A stretch of DNA of 64,000 bases, from NCBI RefSeq assembly GCF_021166585.1, contig NZ_JAJOZE010000011.1, forward strand, positions 51,644 through 115,643, in the 5' to 3' direction. The notes below the pieces were generated by a model. It was not told the DNA's origin. It ran no database searches and saw nothing but the letters and a program-made list of their open reading frames with translations. Numbering within the stretch: the first letter of the stretch is position 1; the number at the start of each line of letters is the position of its first letter. A program made the position numbers and the translations under genes. This document shows, in pieces, positions 1 through 7,709 of the stretch. Source of the DNA: Metabacillus kandeliae (GTDB lineage: Bacteria; Bacillota; Bacilli; Bacillales; Bacillaceae).

Positions 1-690
1 TCCTTTTGCACGCTGTTCTTTTCCTATGATTCGATGGAAAAGCGGCCGCCGGTCTTTCTCCGGTTTATCAAAATGCCATCTCACAAGTATGGAGCCATAT
101 TTCTGAAGGAAATAAAGATGCAAACACGGAACGAAGAAAACATTCTGAATTTTTTACTGATGCTCGTCTTTGTTCTGATTTTAAAATTCCAGTTTCATTT
201 GGAAGGAAATGAACTGGTGCTGCTGATCCTGTCCGGTGTGTCCGGCATGGTGGCACTTAATTCGTACGGCAATGATAAAAAGCTGTTTCTGCTTTATAAA
301 TCCTTTCATCTGCATCCAGGCCTCTTGACAGCCAGCAAATTTGCCGGACTTGCCATCTTATCGCTGCTGCAGTTCGCCCTGTTTTATGCCATCATGTTTC
401 ACCCAGAAGCGGATCATACAGGCCTTTGGAGGACAGCACTGATTATCCTGAATGGGGCGGCCGTCTTTTTTCTCCTCGGCACCCTGATTCCAATTGACCG
501 GAATAACCCGTATGTCGGCATGCTGTCATTCGGATTTCTCATTTTGCTCCTGCTGCCGCTTTCTTTTATTGCGAGCTACTTGTTTGGCCAGGCCTCAAGC
601 CTTACTCAGACCGGCGCACTCCTTACAGGAGAGATGATCCTTGCTGTTTTTCTCTACTTTACGTTCAAATGGAGGTTCAAAAATGAGTAG
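1..690 (+). CDS. ABC-type export permease subunit, 5' end cut by window
   Basis: The frame is open from the first base to the stop at 690, so the gene very likely begins upstream of the window. The visible ~229 residues hold a short charged stretch and then about six hydrophobic segments. This resembles a permease subunit of a peptide or antibiotic ABC transporter, such as the YydJ or SkfF type, although sequence identity is too weak by eye to name it. The last 8 bases overlap the next gene (ATGAGTAG), indicating translational coupling. The partner gene encodes a PqqD-domain membrane protease, so export of, or immunity to, a modified peptide is a reasonable inference. No ATPase is visible here; it would have to lie upstream. 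Confidence 0.6.
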   Translation, partial: SFCTLFFSYDSMEKRPPVFLRFIKMPSHKYGAIFLKEIKMQTRNEENILNFLLMLVFVLILKFQFHLEGNELVLLILSGVSGMVALNSYGNDKKLFLLYKSFHLHPGLLTASKFAGLAILSLLQFALFYAIMFHPEADHTGLWRTALIILNGAAVFFLLGTLIPIDRNNPYVGMLSFGFLILLLLPLSFIASYLFGQASSLTQTGALLTGEMILAVFLYFTFKWRFKNE

Positions 691-1552
691 AACCGAGCTG
701 ATTCCTTATTTTCCGGAAGGCGTGGCAGTGAAAGGGAAATTTATTCATGATGAAAAAATCAGTGCCAAGCTTCCTGTTAACCAAACAGCAAAAGCCATAT
801 TAGAGGAAGTGGACGGCAAAAAGAACATTGATGAAATCATTGAAGCCGTAACAAAAAAATTCAAAGTGGACAAAGACCGAATCTTCCAGGATACAGCAGC
901 ACTCTTTGCCGGACTGAACGAAAAACACTTTCTAAATTGGAAATATGCATCAAACAGCAAAGTTAAGGAAGGACTGGCGAACTTTTTCGCCCAGTACAAA
1001 CGGGGCTATCACGAACGCTTTCCATCTGAGGGGAGCTCTTTTCCGGCCATCTTTCTGCTGATGCTTTCAGCTGTGACTAAGAAAATCGCCATCTTCTGGC
1101 TCTTTGTTATGATTTTATCTGCTGCAGGATACATCATCGCGCCAACACCCTTCATCCTCTGGCTCGCTTATTATATAACCGTTGTTTATGCCGGATTGAT
1201 GGCAAGCTTTGCCGTTCACGAGGCAATGCATGCCTCCATGCATAGAAAAATGGCAGGCAGTCTCGGTTCCGGATATCTTGCAGCCGACTTAATGAGCATT
1301 AAGTTTGTCCGGCCGGCCGCTGCTCAATACGAACTCAAGTACATCTGGATCACACTCCTCGGACCTATTGTACCGGCAGTCATTGGCATCGTTGGCTATA
1401 CTTTGTCCATGACACTCATGGAAGGTGGAACTCTCGGCAGCACATGCCAGGCGCTGTCCCTCACATTTCTCATTCATATACTATATTTGCTGCCGTTTAT
1501 CGGCGACGGCAAATCCGCTGTCAAACAGCTGCTGTTCCGAAAGGCAGCCTAA
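683..1552 (+). CDS. PqqD-like domain fused to M50-like membrane metalloprotease
   Basis: The start at 683 is chosen because GGAGG at 670-674 sits correctly before it; the frame extends upstream without another ribosome site. The protein is about 289 residues. Residues ~10-90 look like a PqqD/RiPP-recognition winged helix (FPEGVAVKGK, LPVNQTAKAILEEVDGK). The rest is membrane-spanning, with H179-E180-x-x-H183 and a late LLPFIGDG segment whose D275 matches the third zinc ligand of site-2 (M50) proteases. In RiPP systems PqqD domains bind leader peptides, so this enzyme may recognise and cleave a precursor inside the membrane. It is coupled to the permease before it and followed 17 bp later by a small membrane protein. 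The function is inferred; the motifs are seen. Confidence 0.65.
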   Translation: MSRTELIPYFPEGVAVKGKFIHDEKISAKLPVNQTAKAILEEVDGKKNIDEIIEAVTKKFKVDKDRIFQDTAALFAGLNEKHFLNWKYASNSKVKEGLANFFAQYKRGYHERFPSEGSSFPAIFLLMLSAVTKKIAIFWLFVMILSAAGYIIAPTPFILWLAYYITVVYAGLMASFAVHEAMHASMHRKMAGSLGSGYLAADLMSIKFVRPAAAQYELKYIWITLLGPIVPAVIGIVGYTLSMTLMEGGTLGSTCQALSLTFLIHILYLLPFIGDGKSAVKQLLFRKAA

Positions 1553-1569
1553 ACTAAGGAGGAGATTCA

Positions 1570-1851
1570 ATGAGTTCAAGCATGAAGAATTCCCTGATTT
1601 TTTCATCCATTATCAGTTTTATCGCCTATCCGCTGCTCACAATCGGACTGGTTTTTTACACCATTTTTTCAGGGAAAGCCAATCAAAGCATCCTTTTTAA
1701 CAGCGCAGAAGTAACGGTTGATGGAGATTCCTCTTTTTCTTTCACTCTGACGCCATCCTTTTTTGGAATGGTCTTTGTGATTTTTCTCATTTCGTTTGCC
1801 GCTGTGTGGGGAATTCATCAATTGAAGAAAAAGGACAGAGCCAGCCGTTAA
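1570..1851 (+). CDS. Small two-helix membrane protein
   Basis: This is a 93-residue protein with an excellent ribosome site (AAGGAGG ~8 bases before ATG). It has one hydrophobic helix near residues 9-33, a ~30-residue outer loop and a second helix near 62-84, ending in a basic tail (KKKDRASR), so both ends probably face the cytosol. I do not recognise a family. It lies 17 bp after the PqqD-protease gene and is the last gene of that cluster. Small hydrophobic proteins in this position of bacteriocin operons are often immunity or transporter accessory proteins, which is only a context inference. Confidence 0.6.
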   Translation: MSSSMKNSLIFSSIISFIAYPLLTIGLVFYTIFSGKANQSILFNSAEVTVDGDSSFSFTLTPSFFGMVFVIFLISFAAVWGIHQLKKKDRASR

Positions 1852-2011
1852 GATTTGCGTGTACAAGGCACTTTTGTTTTATGAAGCAGCTTCATGCTTA
1901 GGAAATGACTAAAGTTTTAGTCCTGAAGAGATTTAATATTTCTTTGAAGAATAAGCAGAATAGAAGGATGTTATAATGAAGATAAAAGAAGGAAAATGGC
2001 GGTGATGGACT

Positions 2012-2317
2012 ATGTGGTCGCACCAGGATATCCTGCAGGTATTTTCAATAAATTTGAACCAATGGTCAAAAAGTTTTGGAGTGAAAAGAATTGGATTGTT
2101 CGGTTCCTACACCCGCAATGAACAAATTGAATCCAGTGACATTGATGTCATTGTCGAGTTTAATGATGATTGCTTGTCCTTTGATAACTATATGGATTTG
2201 AAGTTTATTTTGGAAGACATCTTTAAAAAGCAAATTGATTTGGTTATTTCAGACGATATTAAGCCTGCTATAAAACAGAATATCCTCAGGAGCGCTAAGT
2301 ATGCAGAGGGAGCCTAA
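2012..2317 (+). CDS. mntA: MntA-type nucleotidyltransferase antitoxin
   Basis: This 101-residue minimal nucleotidyltransferase carries the exact family signature GSx10DxD: G31-S32 and D43-x-D45, inside GLFGSYTRNE and SSDIDVIVEF. In characterised MntA/HepT (type VII) toxin-antitoxin systems this enzyme neutralises the HEPN toxin by adding AMP residues to a tyrosine. It overlaps the downstream hepT gene by 17 bp, the usual arrangement. The ribosome site before ATG 2012 is weak. Local base composition is more A+T-rich than the flanking metabolic genes, consistent with a mobile accessory pair. Confidence 0.85.
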   Translation: MWSHQDILQVFSINLNQWSKSFGVKRIGLFGSYTRNEQIESSDIDVIVEFNDDCLSFDNYMDLKFILEDIFKKQIDLVISDDIKPAIKQNILRSAKYAEGA

Positions 2318-2639
2318 AGTATTTCTGGAGGATATTTTAGAGGCAGCAGCTAAAATATGTAAATATACAAAAGATTTATCCTATGAGGATTTTTTGGAAA
2401 ATGATTTAGTATCCGACGCAGTAATTAAAAACATACTGGTGATTGGAGAAGCTGCAAAAAATATTCCTTCTGAAATTAGACAAGCGAATACGAATATAGA
2501 GTGGAGAAAAGCAGCCGGAATGAGGGATATGCTGATCCATGGATATTTTTCCATTAACTACCGTATAGTTTGGGATGTTGTACAAAATAAGATACCGGTA
2601 TTAAAAAAACAAGCAGAAGAGCTGCTGAAAAATTTGTAA
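2301..2639 (+). CDS. hepT: HepT-type HEPN (DUF86) toxin RNase
   Basis: This 112-residue all-helical protein of the DUF86/HepT family has the catalytic and regulatory motif Rx4HxY complete: R75, H80 and Y82 in RDMLIHGYF. R and H form the RNase site in HEPN toxins, and the tyrosine is the residue AMPylated by MntA in studied systems, so both toxin activity and its control look intact. Translation starts inside the end of mntA, with AGGAG upstream at about 2287. A rho-independent terminator follows at 2669. Confidence 0.85.
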   Translation: MQREPKVFLEDILEAAAKICKYTKDLSYEDFLENDLVSDAVIKNILVIGEAAKNIPSEIRQANTNIEWRKAAGMRDMLIHGYFSINYRIVWDVVQNKIPVLKKQAEELLKNL

Positions 2640-2668
2640 GTAATTAAAAGAACACCAGCATAGACGAA

Positions 2669-2700
2669 AGGCCCGCCAATCCAGGCGGGCCTATTTATAT
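2669..2700 (+). terminator. Terminator after mntA-hepT
   Basis: A perfect 9-bp inverted repeat AGGCCCGCC (2669-2677) / GGCGGGCCT (2684-2692) has a 6-base loop and is followed by an imperfect T-rich tail. Confidence 0.75.
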
Positions 2701-2772
2701 CCCCATAGAGAGCCCGCCTTTGAGCCCTCCTAACAAAAACAAATGAAATAAGGCCTTGAGCAGGATAGAAAA

Positions 2773-2795
2773 GAATGTATGTTCTATTATATAAT
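2773..2795 (+). promoter_or_regulatory. LexA-like box with -10 element before DUF457 gene
   Basis: GAATGTATGTTC (2773-2784) differs by one base in the arms from the Bacillus LexA/DinR core GAAC-N4-GTTC. It lies directly upstream of a good -10 (TATAAT, 2790-2795) for the gene at 2829. No clear -35 is present at the right spacing. E. coli YdjM, a relative of the downstream product, is LexA-controlled, which makes SOS control plausible here. Confidence 0.45.
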
Positions 2796-2828
2796 GAGGT
2801 CTCAGCTTAAAAGAAAGAGGACCTCATC

Positions 2829-3314
2829 ATGACAGGAAAAACACACATAATCGGCGGAGTAGCCACTGGACTTGCTCTTGCCCATTTCACAAACTATGAC
2901 CCTGTACTGCTCACCGCGGCAGGGGCCCTCGGCGGCCTCATACCGGACATTTGCCACGGAGGTAGCAAAATCGGCCGAAAAGCACCGCTGCTATCCAAAA
3001 TCATCAGCACGCTATTCGGCCACAGAACCTTTACCCACAGCCTGTTGTTTCTCATCATCATCAACAGCCTGCTCGCCGCCTTTTTGCCAAACGGCTCCAT
3101 TAAGGCAGGAATCCTCGCTGGCATGATCAGCCATATCGTGCTCGATGCAGGAACAAAAAAAGGAATCAAACTCTTTTATCCCTTGAAAATTCCAGTCAGA
3201 CTGCCGCTGACCACAAGAACCGGAAGCGCCGCAGAGCAAGCCGTATTTGCTTTGATCAGTGCTGTTGCTATTTATTATGGGCTGGAGGCTTTTGGCGGAT
3301 ACCGGTTGTTTTGA
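2829..3314 (+). CDS. YdjM/YvsG-like DUF457 membrane-bound hydrolase
   Basis: This 161-residue membrane protein of the DUF457 family has the conserved N-terminal motif TGKTHIIGG, an IPDICHGGS segment and the signature HRTFTHSLL. A later SHIVLD motif supplies further histidine and aspartate residues typical of the predicted metal site. It has four to five hydrophobic segments. Relatives in Bacillus (YvsG) and E. coli (YdjM) are poorly characterised. It is monocistronic with its own promoter and terminator. The ribosome site AAAGAGG precedes ATG by about 8 bases. Confidence 0.8.
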   Translation: MTGKTHIIGGVATGLALAHFTNYDPVLLTAAGALGGLIPDICHGGSKIGRKAPLLSKIISTLFGHRTFTHSLLFLIIINSLLAAFLPNGSIKAGILAGMISHIVLDAGTKKGIKLFYPLKIPVRLPLTTRTGSAAEQAVFALISAVAIYYGLEAFGGYRLF

Positions 3315-3315
3315 G

Positions 3316-3347
3316 GAAGCGTCTCTTTTTGAAGAGGCGTTTTTTTT
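3316..3347 (+). terminator. Terminator after DUF457 gene
   Basis: The stem AAGCGTCTCTT / GAAGAGGCGTT (with G-U pairs in RNA) is followed by eight T residues. Confidence 0.7.
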
Positions 3348-3349
3348 GA

Positions 3350-3690
3350 TCAGTTTGTCTTTAGGGTTTTGTTAATAGTCCCTGTCCCCCTTTACATTAG
3401 GTGCCTGTCCCTTGATGCATTGCCTCACTGAAGGACAGAGGCAGTCATATGGAATTGTTGGTATAGAGCCATTTAAATGACAGGGGGACACACCTTCAAT
3501 CCTTTACAAGACTGAGGGACAGGTACCGGGTTGGGCTAACCTGTCCCTTGTTCCGTTAAAGGAATAAAGGACAGAGTAAAGGTTAATAAAAGCCATACAT
3601 ATCAAGGGCTATAAGGGGTGGGGACAGAGCTTTAGTCTATTAACGAAGTGGGGGACAGCTCCCTATTAATAATGGGGACAGAGACCTGGT
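3350..3690. repeat. GGGACAG / CTGTCCC phrase-repeat block
   Basis: This non-coding stretch carries about ten copies of a GGGACAG-like heptamer in both orientations (for example CCTGTCCC near 3410, GGGACAGG near 3513, GGGGACAG near 3620, 3652 and 3674), separated by unique A+T-rich sequence. No gene is visible. A second block of the same kind lies at 56470-56590. Confidence 0.6.
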
Positions 3691-3710
3691 ACTAAACCAC
3701 ACCTAAAACC

Positions 3711-3808
3711 AAGAACCCCAAGAACCCCAAAGAGCCAAAGAGCCAAAGAGCCAAAAAACCAAAGAGCCAAAAAACCAAAGAACCAAAAAACCAAAGAACC
3801 AAAGAACC
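3711..3808. repeat. Short tandem repeat, CCAAAGAG-type units
   Basis: About eleven imperfect 8-9-bp units (CCAAAGAG, CCAAAGAA, CCAAAAAA) lie in tandem, purine-rich on the + strand, just downstream of the Fe-alcohol dehydrogenase terminator. The 60-codon reading frame across it on the minus strand (3692-3874) is only low-complexity F/L/G/W repetition. Confidence 0.75.
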
Positions 3809-3836
3809 TCCAAACCCAAAGACAAACCCCAAAACC

Positions 3837-3865
3837 AAAAAAAGCACCCTCTTTAAAGGGTGCTT
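3837..3865 (-). terminator. Terminator of the catabolic operon (minus strand)
   Basis: AAGCACCCT / AGGGTGCTT forms the stem (3842-3865). On the minus strand it is followed by seven T residues, right after the stop of the Fe-alcohol dehydrogenase gene. Confidence 0.85.
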
Positions 3866-3874
3866 AATCTCCAT

Positions 3875-5062
3875 TCAAACCGTAACCGCCCGAAAAGCCA
3901 AAATCTTCTCCCCAAACTCTCTCAATTCCTCATCTGTCGCATACCGGCAATTGTTCAGCCGCATCGGCTGGTTTTCTTCTGCAAGGCAGGCTGCAGTGAG
4001 GTCCTGGAGACTGTTCTCTGAGAGTCCGTCCTGTGAAACTTCCAGTGTGATCGGTAAGCTTTCGATTAGCTTTTTGCAGGCGGCGGCCCCTGCTTTAGCC
4101 AGTTCAGTTTCTGCTTCGAACTGATCTGTCACGCCCAGTGCCCTTGCGGCTTTGGCGAATACAGCTGTTCTTGGGCTGTCGAGGTTCCAATCGTAAGTAT
4201 GGTGCAGAGCGATGGCCACTGCTCTGCCGTGGTGCAGTCCGCCTACAGTGCTTAGGGCATGCCCGATGTTGTGGGCGATGCCTGTACCGCCGTGCTCGAT
4301 GGCAATGCCGGCTAGCATGGAGCCGATCAGCAGATTTCCTCTTGCGTCCATGTCGTCATTTTTTTCAATGGCAATGGGAAGGTTTTCTGCTACGAGCCTG
4401 ATGGCGTGCAGGCCGACTGCTTCGATGACTGGATTGGTGCTCTGTCCTGTGATGGCTTCCAAAGCATGAACGAGTGCGTCGATGCTTGTGGCTGCTGTCA
4501 GGAAGTTTGGCAGCTTGGCTGTGAGAACCGGGTCAAGGACAGCGATCTCCGGCAGCATATCTGTGTCCCATGCCCAAAGCTTGCGGTGCTTTTCATCTGA
4601 ATAGACGGTTGTGCTTGTCACTTCGGCACCTGTTCCTGAAGTTGTCGGAATGGCGATGGTGAGCACTTTTTTTTCAGGGAACGGGTTGGCCATGAGAGAG
4701 TAGTGGCCAGCTCCATTGTCACCGCCTGCCACAAGAGACGCTGTTTTCGCTGTGTCGAGCGGAGAGCCTCCGCCAATTCCAATAACAGCGCTCGCTCCGA
4801 ATGACTTGATCAGGGCTGCTGCTTCATCAATGTTTTGAAAGTCAGGATTGCTTTTAACATCGCTGTAGACTTTTGTTTCGATGCCTTCCTTTTGAAGAGC
4901 CGCTTCGATTGGTGCTATAAAGCCGAGTTTGACGAGTGATTTATCTGTGACGATAACGGCTTTGTTCCTGTCAGAGTATGCTTTAATGTGCTCTGCCAGC
5001 TCCAGTGACTTGTTTTCACCATAGATTACCTTTGTTTTTAAGAAGTATTGAAAGTCCTTCAT
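3875..5062 (-). CDS. Iron-containing (group III) alcohol dehydrogenase
   Basis: This 395-residue protein has the NAD(P) site GGGSPLDTAK near residue 97 and metal ligands D195, H199 (SIDALVHALE), H264/H268 (AHNIGHAL) and H278 (LHHGRA), the standard set of group III Fe-dependent alcohol dehydrogenases. It probably interconverts a short-chain aldehyde and an alcohol with NAD(P)(H). It is the last gene of a four-gene operon, 27 bp after an AldA-like aldehyde dehydrogenase, so both may handle the same aldehyde, reducing or oxidising it. The substrate is not resolved; a lactaldehyde reductase role like FucO is possible, but similarity to FucO is only family-level. AAGGAG precedes the ATG by 9 bases. 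Confidence 0.85.
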   Translation of the reverse strand: MKDFQYFLKTKVIYGENKSLELAEHIKAYSDRNKAVIVTDKSLVKLGFIAPIEAALQKEGIETKVYSDVKSNPDFQNIDEAAALIKSFGASAVIGIGGGSPLDTAKTASLVAGGDNGAGHYSLMANPFPEKKVLTIAIPTTSGTGAEVTSTTVYSDEKHRKLWAWDTDMLPEIAVLDPVLTAKLPNFLTAATSIDALVHALEAITGQSTNPVIEAVGLHAIRLVAENLPIAIEKNDDMDARGNLLIGSMLAGIAIEHGGTGIAHNIGHALSTVGGLHHGRAVAIALHHTYDWNLDSPRTAVFAKAARALGVTDQFEAETELAKAGAAACKKLIESLPITLEVSQDGLSENSLQDLTAACLAEENQPMRLNNCRYATDEELREFGEKILAFRAVTV

Positions 5063-5089
5063 GTCTCAGGTCTCCTTTTGGTTGGATTG

Positions 5090-6529
5090 TTAAAAGTCAA
5101 GGTAGACGGTCTTTTTCTGGAGAAATTCTTCAAAGCCGTATTTACCGTCATCACCGCCGATGCCTGATTGCTTCCAGCCTGCGTGGTAGCCCTGGTAGGC
5201 TTCGCCTTGCTGGCGGTTAACGTACACTTCGCCTGCTTCAATTTGGGTGGTCAGCTTCATGACGTATTGGTAGTTGTTTGTGTACACATTTGAAGTAAGC
5301 CCGTAAATCGAGTCGTTTGCAAGCTGAATGGCTTCATCTATATGGCTGAATGTCACGATTGGAAGAACAGGTCCGAATACTTCTTCCTTGACGATTTTCA
5401 TGTTTTGGCTGCAGCTGTCAAGAAGTGTAGGCGGGTAAAAGGCTTCGCTTAAATTTTCAATAAAATGGCCGCCTGTTATCACTTCTGCCCCTTCAGATTT
5501 TGCTTCTTCTACGAGCTTATGAACGCGCTTTGCTTCGTTTTTGTGTACCATGCAGCCCATCTGCACATCAGGGTTTTCAAAGCCGTCGCCAATGCTGCAG
5601 GCTTCAAATTCGGTTTTCAGTTTTTCTAATAATTGGTCTTTAATGCTTTTGTGGACATAGACTCTTTCGGTATTGCTGCATACCTGTCCGCTGTTCGCAA
5701 GCCTTCCGCCTGCAATGCTTTTGGCTGCAAGGTCAAGATCTGCGTCTTCCATAACGATGGCCGGCGCTTTTCCGCCGAGTTCAAGCGAAGTGCGCACCAT
5801 ATTCTTGGAGGCGCGCTCTGCGATCATTTTTCCTACCTTCGTGCTACCGGTAAAGGTAATCATGCTGATTTTGTCAGAAAGAGTTAATGCATCACCGGCA
5901 GTTTCGTCTGTGCCGGTGACGATGTTGACGACTCCTTTTGGAAAGCAGGCTTTTTCAATCAGCTCAGCAAATACCAGCGCGGAAACGGCCGATTTGCAGC
6001 TCGGCTTGGCAACGATTGTATTGCCTGCAATGAGAGCAGGTGCAAGCTTCCGCATCAGGACGTAGATTGGAAAGTTCCATGGAACGATGCAGGCTACGAC
6101 ACCGAGAGGCTCTTTATAAATTAAAATGCGTTCATTGCTTGAGTCGGCATCCACAATAGTGCCTTCAATTCTGCGGGCCCATTGGGAATGGTATTCAGCA
6201 AGGCCTGCAGCGCCTGCCACTTCGCCTTTTGCAGCAGAAAGCGGCTTGCCCATCTCCTGAGAGATCGCCCGGCCGATTTTTTCCTGATTTTCTTCTTCAT
6301 TTAATAGAGCTGCGAGCTTTTGAACATATTGGCTCCGTTCAACGGAAGGCAGCTTCTTCCAGTCTTTATAAGCTGCTGCAGCTGCATCCACAGCGTTTTC
6401 TACATCTTTTTCCGTACAGGAAGGGAACTCGGCAAATACTTCGTCAGATGCCGGGGTTCTCGCTTCCATCGTTTCGCCGTTTGAACTGTCAACAAATTGT
6501 CCATCTATAAATGCTTGATATGTTTTCAT
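5090..6529 (-). CDS. aldA: Lactaldehyde/glycolaldehyde-type aldehyde dehydrogenase
   Basis: The start at 6529 is chosen because AAAGGAGG lies ~9 bases before it; the longer frame to 6565 runs through the preceding stop region. The protein is 479 residues, the same length as E. coli AldA. By eye the C-terminal third is very close to AldA (EEVFGPVLP, YGLTS, HAGW.SGIGG.DGK.G). Catalytic C284 (NSGQVCSN) and E250 (LELGGKAP) are present, as is the FTGSTKVG cofactor loop. It likely oxidises L-lactaldehyde or a related short aldehyde with NAD to the acid. It sits between the dehydratase (16 bp upstream) and Fe-alcohol dehydrogenase genes in one operon. Confidence 0.85.
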   Translation of the reverse strand: MKTYQAFIDGQFVDSSNGETMEARTPASDEVFAEFPSCTEKDVENAVDAAAAAYKDWKKLPSVERSQYVQKLAALLNEEENQEKIGRAISQEMGKPLSAAKGEVAGAAGLAEYHSQWARRIEGTIVDADSSNERILIYKEPLGVVACIVPWNFPIYVLMRKLAPALIAGNTIVAKPSCKSAVSALVFAELIEKACFPKGVVNIVTGTDETAGDALTLSDKISMITFTGSTKVGKMIAERASKNMVRTSLELGGKAPAIVMEDADLDLAAKSIAGGRLANSGQVCSNTERVYVHKSIKDQLLEKLKTEFEACSIGDGFENPDVQMGCMVHKNEAKRVHKLVEEAKSEGAEVITGGHFIENLSEAFYPPTLLDSCSQNMKIVKEEVFGPVLPIVTFSHIDEAIQLANDSIYGLTSNVYTNNYQYVMKLTTQIEAGEVYVNRQQGEAYQGYHAGWKQSGIGGDDGKYGFEEFLQKKTVYLDF

Positions 6530-6545
6530 CGGGAACCGTCCTCCT

Positions 6546-7688
6546 TTAGCTTTCTTTTTCGCCAACGTAGAAGTAATTGATTTCGTATTTTTTCAGCGCT
6601 TCTTCATCAAGGTCAAAGCCGAGTCCAGGCTTGCCGGAAGCTCTGAGATAGCCTTCGCTGTCAATATTGAGCATCGTTTCAGGCGTTTGAACATAATCGC
6701 GGCGCTCAATGGACCATGCCGGCGGATCGTATGGGAATTCAATAAACGGACTGTTGCTGACGCCAAGAACGATATGAAGGTTGGCGATTACTCCAATGCC
6801 GTTTGTCCAAGTATGCGGGCTGTATACACTGCCGTTGGCCTGCACGTAATCCGCAATTTTTTTGCCGTATGTGATGCCTCCGCAAAGAGCGACGTCAGGC
6901 TGATACACATCAAGCGCTCCTTTATTGGACAGGTCGCGGAATTCGTGGAAACGGCGGTTCATTTCTCCGCCTGCGATTCGGACCTTCGTCATTTGGCGAA
7001 GCCTTGCCATGTTTTTTGCATCATCATGCGGAAGCGGCTCTTCCAGCCAGAAAACGTTGTACTGTTCAAGCTCTTTTGCGACATTGGCAGCCGTTTTTAA
7101 ATCCCATGTCCGCTCTGTGTCCCAGGGCATTTTCCATCCTTGATTGGCATCAACCATGATTTCCATCTTGTCTCCGATAGCTTTTCGGACTTCTTCAACA
7201 ACAGCTATATCATCTTTCGGATTGCTGTGATGAAAGCGGATTTTCATCGCTTTAAATCCTTTTTCGGCAAGGCCAAGTGCGCGCTCTGCCCGTTCTTCCT
7301 TAGTGACAAGCTCTCCTGTTGAGGCATAGGCAAGCACTTTGTCCTGCTTCGCTCCAAGGAGCTTGTACACCGGCTGGCCTGATGCTTTTCCAATAATGTC
7401 CCAAAGAGCGAGATCAAGCGGCCAAGGGCGTCCGTAGTGAAAATCGATATTGTCCAGCACTTTGGCATGCCTTTCTACATCAAAAGGATCCTGTCCGATA
7501 AACAAGTGCTCATGTCCTTCAAAGCCTGTCATCAAATCTCCGGAACCGACTCCTGTGATGCCTTCATCTGTGTGGACGTAAACAAGCGTTGAAGCGAACT
7601 GCTTCCGGGGAGCGGGATCCCAGGCTGCTTTAAATGGGGGGTCCAGCGGGAGCAAATATTGTTTGATCTCAATTCCTGTTATTTTCAT
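6546..7688 (-). CDS. Enolase-superfamily acid-sugar dehydratase (mandelate racemase group)
   Basis: This 380-residue protein has the mandelate racemase/muconate lactonising fold: KxR-type base motif in KAMKIRFHH, metal ligands in VDANQGW, LEEPLP and GGEMNRR, and the later DVYQPD and SPHTW segments giving the Asp-His dyad. This set fits an acid-sugar dehydratase making a 2-keto-3-deoxy acid. Context (MFS transporter before it, lactaldehyde-type dehydrogenase after it) suggests a deoxy-acid-sugar such as rhamnonate or fuconate, but no aldolase or kinase is in the operon, so the substrate stays open. AGGAGG precedes ATG by 7 bases. Confidence 0.85.
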   Translation of the reverse strand: MKITGIEIKQYLLPLDPPFKAAWDPAPRKQFASTLVYVHTDEGITGVGSGDLMTGFEGHEHLFIGQDPFDVERHAKVLDNIDFHYGRPWPLDLALWDIIGKASGQPVYKLLGAKQDKVLAYASTGELVTKEERAERALGLAEKGFKAMKIRFHHSNPKDDIAVVEEVRKAIGDKMEIMVDANQGWKMPWDTERTWDLKTAANVAKELEQYNVFWLEEPLPHDDAKNMARLRQMTKVRIAGGEMNRRFHEFRDLSNKGALDVYQPDVALCGGITYGKKIADYVQANGSVYSPHTWTNGIGVIANLHIVLGVSNSPFIEFPYDPPAWSIERRDYVQTPETMLNIDSEGYLRASGKPGLGFDLDEEALKKYEINYFYVGEKES

Positions 7689-7709
7689 AGTAATTCCTCC
7701 GTATGCAAG

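Noticed and set aside
1876..1900. Palindrome TGAAGCAGCTTCA as a terminator of the peptide cluster
   Set aside because: The stem is short and no T-run follows; support is insufficient.
3692..3874. A 60-codon minus-strand frame rich in F, G, L and W
   Set aside because: It is encoded entirely by the CCAAAGAG tandem and the operon terminator, and lacks a ribosome site.
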